Origin: Neonectria sp. B-13
Taxonomy: Eukaryota > Ascomycota > Sordariomycetes > Hypocreales > Nectriaceae
Direction: 5' to 3'
NCBI GenBank assembly: GCA_002682825.1
Contig: NOKP01000001.1
Location: forward strand, 2,253,845 to 2,317,844
DNA: 64,000 bases
The position numbers and the translations under genes were made by a program. Positions 56,101-64,000 of the stretch are shown here, piece after piece; within the stretch, counting starts at the first letter, position 1, and each line of letters starts with the position of its first letter. Under the pieces are notes generated by a model, which had not been told where the DNA came from, did not search any database, and was given only the letters and a program-made list of their open reading frames with translations.

Positions 56101-57059
56101 GTTATCGGAATCAGCTGGTGGGCCTGTCACCGGCCCAGGAAGGGCGGAATCATCTGGGCTTGCCAAATATCCGGAGCCTTGCATTTGTGCTCGAGCAATT
56201 AGATCCAGCATGTTCTGAGCCTCGAGGTCACCAACGGCTCTCGTCTGTGTGTTGGCAAGTCCTGGCGGGTTTGAGTTGACCGACAACCCCATCTGATCCT
56301 TCATAAACTCAATGGACCGCTTCAAGACATTGTGGCGGTTCTGCAGAAAATCTTCCGGCTGGTGGGCGAAAGAGAAGGAGTGCAGTGATTCAGAGGGGAA
56401 TCGGGATAGATCCTCGGAGAAGCTGGGGGATGCCGGGCCTCCGACGAGCGGGAGGGTGCCGGTGCTTGAGACCATAGCACTCATAGAGGTGGAGCGGGAG
56501 AGTGCGACGATGGAGGGGCTTCGTGAGGGGGCATTGGAGCCGGGGAGGGTTGGATTTCGAGACGGAGGATGTTGTTGTCTTATCCGGCGAAGGCCGGATA
56601 GACCTAAGCCATGCTCGTGGTCGGCTATGATGGGGGACCTGTAGGCGACGGGGTGGTCAGCAGGAGGCAGGTCGGGGCGGCTCGCCACTGTCGGGCCCAG
56701 TGACACATGTTCTGCACAACGAACCTGGTGATTGACTCAAGGTCGGCGGCGATGGACGCGGCGGCGGCCGCATCCAACGACATTCGGTATCGACTGCGGT
56801 CTGGGGGTTCCGTCACCGTGGAAGCCAAGTTGCCGGTGCTGCGGTTTTTGGGCAGAGATAGCTGTGGTTCGAGTCTCCGTCGTCCCCGATCGTCGTCTCC
56901 CGTGTGGTTTTCGGCGCCTGCACGAGCGTCATGGTCAGCTGTCAGTGGGGACAGGGCAGCAGCGGTGGGTGGTGCAAGCTGCGTGGGCGGGTAGGGCAGG
57001 ACAGTGCAAAGCAGGGAGGGCATACCATGATCCTGATGTCCGCCATGCATCTGTAGCAT
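53182..57059 (-). CDS. PAS-domain serine/threonine kinase (Psk1/Psk2-like)
   Basis: Four exons on the minus strand: 57059-57026, 56917-56725, 56638-53511, 53456-53182, give 1209 residues. The 34-bp first exon and the gttcgt donor of intron 2 are the weakest parts; the joins are supported by unbroken phase. Three PAS-like segments lie at roughly 403-458, 583-643 and 683-723. The kinase domain spans about 945-1203, with GQGAYGQV (952-959), Lys974 in VLKY, HRDIKDEN (1079-1086), DFG (1099-1101) and the APE motif in YAAPEVLAG. Yeast PAS kinases Psk1 and Psk2 phosphorylate Ugp1 and translation factors, linking nutrient state to glucose partitioning and protein synthesis. The N-terminal 400 residues are disordered and Ser/Pro-rich. 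It converges with MIOS, another nutrient-sensing gene. Confidence 0.92.
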
Positions 57060-57324
57060 AGTTGAGGGCGGGCGGAGAGAGAGCCAGCAACAACTGGTCG
57101 GGTAGGGCGAGAAGATGCGAGGGATGGGGCGGTTTGCGGATGGCGGGGTTGAACAGCAAATCTCAGAGTGGTTGACAAAAAGCTAGGGTACGAATCGAGG
57201 TCGTCGCCACTAAGAAAGGGCCCCTGTCACACACGGCGAGGGAGGACCAGGGCGGGCGGGCAGACGGGCGGTCGGCGTCGGTCTCGTTAGGCGTGGAATG
57301 TCTATACCTCAGGACCAGCGAGAG

Positions 57325-57626
57325 CGAAAGTGAGTGAGTGAGTGAGTGAGCGAGTGAGGAAGAGAGGGAGAGGGAGAGGGAGTCTGGCGCTGGCTGGTTG
57401 GCGGATTGGTTGGTGGTCGCTGGTTGCTCGTTGCTGGTTGCTGGCTGCTGGTTGCTCGTTGCTCGTTGCTCGTTGCTCGTTGCTCGTTGTTAGGTCTAGG
57501 CCTATGTCTAGGTCAAGGTCGAGAATCTGGGTTTCTGTCTCTGCGTGGGATAAATGGAGGAGACCGGTGGACCGGTAGACTGGTGGACTGGTGGACTGGT
57601 GGACTGGTGGACTGGTGGACTGGTGG
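57325..57626 (+). repeat. Cluster of three minisatellites upstream of the PAS kinase
   Basis: Three adjacent arrays: gagt units (about 57331-57357), ttgctcg/ttgctgg heptamers (about 57419-57490) and gactggtg octamers (about 57580-57626). They lie 270-570 bp upstream of the kinase start codon. Confidence 0.85.
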
Positions 57627-60600
57627 TGGATGAGGGTAGGCGACGGCGCTGCAGGTGACGGTGCAGGTGACTTGCAGAGGATGGTTTCGGCAGGGCGGAA
57701 GAGTTTGAGGAGTGCCCGCCAGGAGAGAAAGGGGAGATGGGGCGGAGAAAAGGGAACAGACGGGAGGGCGTCTGTCTGTATGTCTGGCTGGGCGATGCCA
57801 GGAGGTTGGAGGATGAGTCGAGGTAGGGATGGAAGCTGCCCGTCTCACTCTCCGACTTTCATGTGGAGGAGGAATCTGGAGCTGAGGGACCTCGTTGTGG
57901 TGGTGGTGTACTGGTGGTGCTGCTGCCTTTGCTGGTGGTTTCGAGGGACGAGAAGTGGATTGGATCGAGCCAGGGTTTCCTAGGATTGATTGGATTGGAT
58001 TCCATCAGCGAGGCCATGGAATTGGGGGTGGGTGGAAGAAAAGGGTGTCCCGGTTGGGTCCTAAAGGGAGAGCCCATCCATCCACGGCACGAGTAAGAGG
58101 CACTGACTGGCTGGTGTCTAGGTGTTTAGGTTTGTGTTCTTTCAGTGGGCTGCGGGGACTAAGGCACAGTGGCCAAGGGCCGAAATACAGGGGAACACGA
58201 CAGGATTACAGGGCCCTGTTTGTGCCTAGCTACTTAGATACCGCCCTCGCCTGCCGAACCTTTAGGCTTTGTTGACAGCCAGAACGAGAGACAGTTGATG
58301 AATGGAAAGGTTGGTGACACGGCACCCTCGGGCAATTACCACCGAGCCGCGAATCCAATCCAGGCAAGATGATAGATCGTGCATGAAGCTGCCTTGGCTG
58401 CCCTAGGTGCAGGCGGGTTGGCAGGCAAGCAGGGTCTTCACCTGGAGCGAAGCATGAGGCTCACCAAGCTTAAGGTCTTTCCTTGGTCCCACGAACGAAG
58501 CCACTCGGCGATCCCACCCTTTCTTGTAACCTCGTGGCCCTCGACTTACTTACTGTATGAAATGAGATACGGAGCCGATGACCGCATCGCTGGTCAGTGC
58601 CCAGGGCGTCGCCACTGGTTGGCCCACTGCAAGACACCTAAGATGCTTTCTTCATCAGGGACGGGACCCTGCTTGCGCAGTTGGCGGGAGGGCACTTTGC
58701 AGTGACATGCAGCATAAGTTGGCTCGCTCCCCTTTCGGGCTCGCCGTGGGAGGGAATCGGATGGACGGGACGGGACAGGATGGGATGGGATGGGATGGAA
58801 TGGGTGGGATACTTATTAACAAGACTGCCCACCAGAGTAGTTGGTAGGTCTTTGTAACTAGGTATGTTAGTAGTGGACGGGACGGGATAGGACAAATGCC
58901 TCTCGTTCTCTCGCTCAGGGGCCACGTGGGAGCCGGTTGATTAGATCGCGCAAGCAACCCGACCCCCCTCGCCGACCCGTCCGAAGGTGCGGTGCTTGGT
59001 GTTTGGGTCGCGGTACCAATCGCCGTCCCTCTGCAGTCTGTATCATGCTCTTGGATTGCGTCAGGGCCCCCACTGTTCGAACTCGGCGACTCCACTGGTG
59101 AGAGGGATCAACGACTCGGTGCCGTCACGGGCGGACAGGCCGGTAGACTACTGTACATACTCTTCTTTCTCGGGCAAGGGATCGCGTCACACGGCTGGCG
59201 AGGCAAACGATTCTCTCTGCGATAGAATGTGTGTCGAGGATAGCGAAATCAGCGTACACCTAGTCAGGTACCTTACATGGAAACCTCGGGAGTTGTGGAT
59301 TGATCGGAACCCGTCTGATTCTTTGTTCGTTCGTGAGACTGACAAGACACCCAACCATGATGCATTCGAGGACCACAAATCAAAACGACGTACCTAATCT
59401 TTTTATCATCCCTTTTCCCCATCCTCCTCGTGCACATTTTCCTCTTTCAACGAAACTAAGCAACTGCCAGGCCTTGTTTAATTGATATGCTCTGGTGTTG
59501 GTGTGAAGGCGCAATCGGCGTGAGAGAGTCAGGAGACCACCAGGCCTGTTTGTTTGAAAGACACGCTGACTCACGAGGGCACGCGACGGTGACCTCTTTG
59601 CTCGCATGCTGGTGGGGGTTCCGTTCAACTTGCGAGCGGTGCAGCGCCTACTAGTGGTCTGCCACACTTGAGACAAGTTCTGTCTGTTCTGTTATCTTTG
59701 CAACAATGTGCAAAAGAGCACGAGGGTTCTATCAGAGGCAGACGGAGAAGAAAGGAAAAGCGAAGCAAAGGGAGAATGTCACTTTGAAGTTGGAACAGGC
59801 TGTCTGAGGGGGCCAAGGATCCACCGAGATGCACTAATAGGTCACCTCAGTCAAACGGACCGAAACCACGGTGAAGGAAGCCCGTCCGAGCACGGACACC
59901 TTCTACACTGCCCACCTAGTCTACGTCGTACCGGTAACTTATCTGGGAAGGGTCCTGCTAGTAGACCACTAGATAGACTGTGAGGCGATTGCGATAAATG
60001 GCGGCGCGGGGTCAAGTTCTCCGGGGGATGAGGGGCAGCGGGGTGGGGACTCATGCTTGCGAACGCTCAAGGGTTCCCGTCCTACTCCGGCTTTGATTCC
60101 GTGAAGGCTGAAGACTGAAGACTGAAGCCAGCAACAATGACCGAGCACACGAGCCATCTCACACCGGGGGGATGGTCAATAAGTAACACTCATGACACGA
60201 TACGCCGACATGTCCCACGCCTCTGTGCGGTACTTTGTGCGGTATCTGTTCTGTACCAGGCCCATGCACGACAGTACCGTGATGCGCCTGTGGTGCCATG
60301 TAAATGCGATCACTTAAAAGGCTCAACTCATCGTCTGTCCGGCTCTATTTCTTTTTGACCGCTCTCCGACTAAGAGAAGAAAGTTGATAAATAAAAAGAA
60401 AGAACGGGGGACCAGCGGGCAGTTGCAGGAACGCCCATCATGGCATGGCTCCATGGCTGAGTTTCATGATGGGCTGGCTGGACTGGACTGGGGCTAGACG
60501 CGCTCGAGTCAGGAATTCAACCACTTGGAGTCGGCGACACTTTGGAGCATTGTACTCCTCTGTACCTCCCGCCGTCTGGGTTGCCAAGTTGCTTAGCTTT

Positions 60601-61202
60601 TGCGGACGAAGGTACCGTACGAACGAAGCAGGTCTACCTTGGCAGCGAACCTAGAAATCCACGGATCCATCTGGGCTGTAGACTATCCTTTGGACAGGGC
60701 CTCGAAGCAACGGCTGGTAGCCTCTTTCGGCGGGCCATGTTCCCTCAACCTTTTCGCCATCCCGAGAGCACATTTGCATTTGTCCCCTTGCTATGCCCAC
60801 TCCCGCCCGACATCTCCAAGTCGGTCAGTTGGTCTCCTGAACGACAAACCCCAGATAACAAAGGCGCTCAAGTCGACGACAGCCGGGCCTGGCGCCCTCA
60901 GCGAGATAACCGACCGTGGCCATCTGATCACTGATCCCCCAACAGCATCATGGTAGCGCAAGAAGGCGTGCCACGCGGACACGACGACCCCGTCTCGATA
61001 TCGTCCCGGCATGGGAATGTGAGCCACACCAAGACCCTCCAAGACCCCAGAGCCCTTTGAAGCCCACCCCTCCAAAGACCCCGTAAGCCCCCTGACAGCC
61101 GCCGACTGATTGGCCCCCGGGTCGCCGCCCCGCTGGGTCCTTGAGTCTTATCCTCGTGTGAGCGTGTGAGAGTGAGGGAGAGACCGAGAGTGTGTGGTCG
61201 GG

Positions 61203-61225
61203 GTGTGTGTGTGTGTGTGTGTGTG
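61203..61225 (+). repeat. (GT)n microsatellite
   Basis: About 11 GT units, uninterrupted, in the intergenic region. Confidence 0.9.
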
Positions 61226-61969
61226 CCAGTTAGTCGCACACGGCCTTGGGTCCTGGAATGCCTGAACTACCTACTTTTTAGGGGAGGCTTTTTTTTTTAA
61301 TCGATAGCAGTGGGACCCTTGCTGTTGAGCAACTGCAGTGAGGTACATACCTTAGAGCCGGCTTTACATAGAACCAGTCGGTACTATGGCCAGACTGACC
61401 CAGGCCACCCGAACCAGGGCCGAGACGGAGCTTCAACAAGACGGTTTACAACGCCCCGCCATGAGCTGCATCTCGGAGGCGATAAGCCAGTGATAGCCAG
61501 CGCCGTAGCTGGGAAAACAGGGTCCATCCATCCTCCCAAAGTCGCGCCGCGGGGCCGTCGTCCCAAGCAGCGGCAAAGGTAGAGTCTAGAGTCTTGAGTC
61601 CAGAGGGAGGGAGAGAGGGAAAGAAAAGAAACGCGGCAGCCATCTTTTTGTCTTCTTTCCACTCGCACTTGTAACCTCTCGCATACGCTCTCTTTCTCGT
61701 CCTCTTCCTCTTTCTCTCCCTCTCTCCCTCTCCCCCCCTCTCCTCTCCTCTCCTTTATTCACTTCCGCTCCGGTGATCACGGTCATGTTCCCCTGCGCCC
61801 TGGGCATGTGCCCCTGCTCGCACACCTAGACGTCTGTCCCTCTGGCTGTCTTTCTCTGTCTTGTCTACCTACTAGACCAATCCGACCTTGTCTCTGCTTG
61901 CGCTGCCTTGTCCTGCGCTGCACTTCACTGCACTTTACTGCGCAGCTACGAACCCGTCTCAGGACTCAG

Positions 61970-62058
61970 GTACGCTGACACGCCCCCCCTCCACCTCCCA
62001 CCACCGCATCAGCCATCATCCTCGTCCGTCTGCTGATCTCGCATCCCCCGTTCTCCAG
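61970..62058 (+). other. Possible 5' UTR intron of the F-box/LRR gene
   Basis: Donor cag|gtacgc at 61970 and acceptor ttctccag ending at 62058, 89 bp, with a ctgat-like branch point. Supported only by splice-site match. Confidence 0.35.
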
Positions 62059-62434
62059 GCCAAAACTCCCCAAACCGACCACCCTCCTCCATTCTCGACA
62101 ATCACGACATTCACTCTCTCCTCGTTTGTCGTTCCTCTGTCAAACCCCAGATCTCGTGGCTCTCTTCGATCGGCCGTCTTTCGCTAGCGATGAAATAGAC
62201 TGCATCCCGCCACCAGCGAGAACCAGAACCCGTCCAACAGAAGCCCACCCCCACTACCCGCCAACAAGTGGCGACAGCCTCCCCCGAGAGCCTTTTTTTA
62301 TTATCTCTACCCCGAAACCACCTGAATGCAATCATAGGCCGTCGCTGCGGTTGGAGGCATAGGGTATTCGAGTCGGGAACAATATCTTTTGCCTTTTTTT
62401 CTTGTTTGCTTTGCGAACTTCGCCACTGTCCACC

Positions 62435-64000
62435 ATGGCCGACGTGCACGAGATCCAGTCCGGCAGTCCGAGCCCGGCCCCAGAGAGCGTCTCCACTTCG
62501 CCTTCGCCCCGGCCTGCACCGGACATGCCGGTCAAGAACAAGAGCCGTCACCGTCTGCTCCGCGGCATTCAGCGCATCTCCTCCACGCCGTCCCTTACCA
62601 GCCTGCGCCGCTCCAGGTCCGTCGGGAGCCCCTACAGCTCTCGCAGCACCCTCTCCTGCGTCAGCCTCGCTGGCACTGGTCCGGGCACTCCTCAGAGCCC
62701 CCGGTCGACCACTCCTCAGTCACAGTTCTCACCCTTGGGATATCCCAGCTCGTCGTCGACCACTACTCACACATCCACTGGCGAGTTTCCCTTTGAGAGC
62801 ATCGCCAGCCACCTAGCTATTCGAAGAATCGAGACTGGCACCCCGGCGTCCTCCTACTCAACCGTTCCGCTCCCCGCCGATCTCAAGGCCAAGCAAGTCC
62901 AGAAACCCCCATTCCGCCTCTGGGATGTCATGCCCCACGAGGTCCAGATCCACGTCTTCTCCTTCCTCCGCCCAAAGGAGCTAATTCAGGCATCCCGAGT
63001 GTCAAAGGCGTTCTACAAGTCCTGCTTCGATGGCCAGCTTTGGACCTCTCTGGACGCCTCCGAGTTCTACCAGGAAATCCCGGCCGAGTCGTTGTCCAGG
63101 ATTATTGTCGCCGCCGGTCCCTTTATCAAGGATCTAAACCTCCGGGGTTGCGTCCAGGTCGACCATTACAAGCGCACAGAGGTCATTGTCAAGGCATGCA
63201 AAAATCTTATGAATGCCACCCTCGAGGGGTGCCAGAACTTCCACAAGAACACACTTGACACCCTGCTGCGGAGCAATGAGAAACTGGTCAGCCTCAACTT
63301 AACAGGACTGACTGCCGTGTCCAACACGTCCTGTGTCATAATTGCAGAGTCATGCCCTCAACTAGAGGCCTTCAACATTTCTTGGTGCCGCAGGGTGGAT
63401 GCCCGAGGTGTCAAGTCTGTTGTCGCAGGATGCCCTAGATTGAAGGACCTTAGGGTTGGCGAGGTCGCCGGCTTCGATGATCTCGAAACTGCCGAAGTCA
63501 TTTTCAAGTCCAACAATCTGGAGAGACTTATTATGAGCAGTTGCGCGGATCTCAGCGATGAAGCTCTGAAGACTATGATTCATGGAGTTGACCCGGAGAT
63601 TGATATTCTGACCGATATTCCTGAGGTTCCATCGCGAAATCTGCGCCACCTGGATCTCAGCAACTGCGTCCGACTCACAGATGTCGGCGTCAAGGCTCTG
63701 GGCCATCAAGTGCCAAACTTAGAAGGCCTACAGCTCTCAGGCTGCACGTTACTGACCGACACCGCCCTCGAGTCCATCCTCGACTCCACACCTCGTCTGA
63801 CACATCTCGAGCTGGAAGGCCTCGAAAACCTCACAAACACACTACTGTCGGAGCACCTCGCCAAGGCTCCGTGCACTGGCACCTTAGAACACCTGTCTCT
63901 GAGCTACTGTGAAAACCTCGGCGACACGGGGGTGCTCCCAGTCATGCAAAAGTGTGTGGCCCTGAGGAGTGTTGATTTGGACAACACACGGATTAGCGAC
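62435..64000 (+). CDS. F-box/leucine-rich-repeat protein, SCF substrate adaptor (partial)
   Basis: Open from ATG 62435 (context caccATGG) to the window edge: 522 residues with no stop, 3' end missing. Residues 1-155 are Ser/Pro-rich and disordered. The F-box lies at about 161-207 (LWDVMPHEVQIHVFSFLRPKELIQ, then SRVSKAFY and LWTSLD). From about 225 onward come leucine-rich repeats of the cysteine-containing AMN1/FBXL type: LNLRGC, ATLEGCQNF, LNLTGL, FNISWCRRV, LIMSSCADL, LDLSNCVRL, LQLSGC, LELEGLENL, LSLSYCENL. Such proteins bind Skp1 through the F-box and substrates through the LRR arc in SCF ubiquitin ligases. Fission yeast Pof2 and animal FBXL2/20 have this layout; I cannot say which substrate. 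No intron is needed within the visible part. Confidence 0.9.
   Translation, partial: MADVHEIQSGSPSPAPESVSTSPSPRPAPDMPVKNKSRHRLLRGIQRISSTPSLTSLRRSRSVGSPYSSRSTLSCVSLAGTGPGTPQSPRSTTPQSQFSPLGYPSSSSTTTHTSTGEFPFESIASHLAIRRIETGTPASSYSTVPLPADLKAKQVQKPPFRLWDVMPHEVQIHVFSFLRPKELIQASRVSKAFYKSCFDGQLWTSLDASEFYQEIPAESLSRIIVAAGPFIKDLNLRGCVQVDHYKRTEVIVKACKNLMNATLEGCQNFHKNTLDTLLRSNEKLVSLNLTGLTAVSNTSCVIIAESCPQLEAFNISWCRRVDARGVKSVVAGCPRLKDLRVGEVAGFDDLETAEVIFKSNNLERLIMSSCADLSDEALKTMIHGVDPEIDILTDIPEVPSRNLRHLDLSNCVRLTDVGVKALGHQVPNLEGLQLSGCTLLTDTALESILDSTPRLTHLELEGLENLTNTLLSEHLAKAPCTGTLEHLSLSYCENLGDTGVLPVMQKCVALRSVDLDNTRISD

Larger units (their letters stand above)
57060..62434. other. 5.4-kb divergent intergenic region
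   Basis: Between the PAS kinase and the F-box/LRR gene. No gene is supported: frames of 60-145 residues are repeat- or composition-driven. It contains several minisatellites, listed separately, a (GT)n run at 61203-61225, a ggatgggatggg array at about 58768-58812, and a C/T-rich stretch at 61.67-61.76 kb. Promoters for both flanking genes must lie here. Confidence 0.5.

Noticed and set aside
49153..57059. MIOS and PAS kinase as a functional nutrient-sensing pair
   Set aside because: Convergent orientation with a 645-bp shared 3' region gives no shared promoter; adjacency may be chance without synteny data.
1..64000. Secondary-metabolite cluster, CRISPR array, intact transposon or telomeric repeat
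   Set aside because: No PKS, NRPS, terpene synthase or P450, no spaced direct repeats of CRISPR type, no transposase or reverse transcriptase motif, and no TTAGGG tracts were seen.

Overview
The window is nuclear chromosomal DNA of a filamentous ascomycete, most likely a Sordariomycete. The genes carry short introns of about 50-125 bp (one of 222 bp) with GT..AG ends and CTAAC-like branch points. Many proteins have long Ser/Pro/Thr-rich disordered tails. Leaders are pyrimidine-rich, and the conserved proteins resemble Pezizomycotina orthologues. I see no bacterial-style operons, CRISPR array, rRNA, convincing tRNA or intact transposon.

I support 15 protein genes. I joined the exons by hand, checking reading phase at every junction. 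From the left: 6-phosphogluconolactonase (+); an uncharacterised coiled-coil protein (-); a disordered protein with a C-terminal Cys-rich finger (-); a 5-exon MFS transporter (+); a TBC1D5-like Rab GAP in 5 exons (-); an aftiphilin/Laa2-like clathrin-adaptor accessory protein (+); a triple-KH RNA-binding protein (+); a HUT1-type ER UDP-sugar transporter (+); and an MSG5-like dual-specificity MAPK phosphatase (-).

From 28.3 to 39.7 kb lies a gene-poor stretch whose only recognisable content is a decayed F-box pseudogene (-, 34.4-35.5 kb). After it come a large disordered Ser-rich protein (+); tRNA 2'-phosphotransferase Tpt1 (+); an undescribed protein with two dsRNA-binding-like domains (-); the rRNA-processing factor EFG1 (-); a MIOS/Sea4 subunit of the SEA/GATOR2 complex (+, 5 exons); a PAS-domain kinase (-, 4 exons); and, after a 5.4-kb spacer full of minisatellites, an F-box/LRR protein running off the right edge (+).

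Most genes are conserved housekeeping or signalling genes. They touch RNA biology (KH protein, Tpt1, dsRBD protein, EFG1), nutrient and stress signalling (MIOS, PAS kinase, MSG5), membrane traffic (TBC, Laa2-like, HUT1) and ubiquitin ligases (F-box/LRR). They are not a biosynthetic cluster, and I found no clear undescribed system. The observations most worth following are two GC-AG introns, one of which can be retained in frame within a KH domain; the two-dsRBD protein with a microsatellite-encoded poly-Asp linker and a repeat-built leader; the F-box relic; the possible dual start of Tpt1; and the adaptor-binding motif protein.
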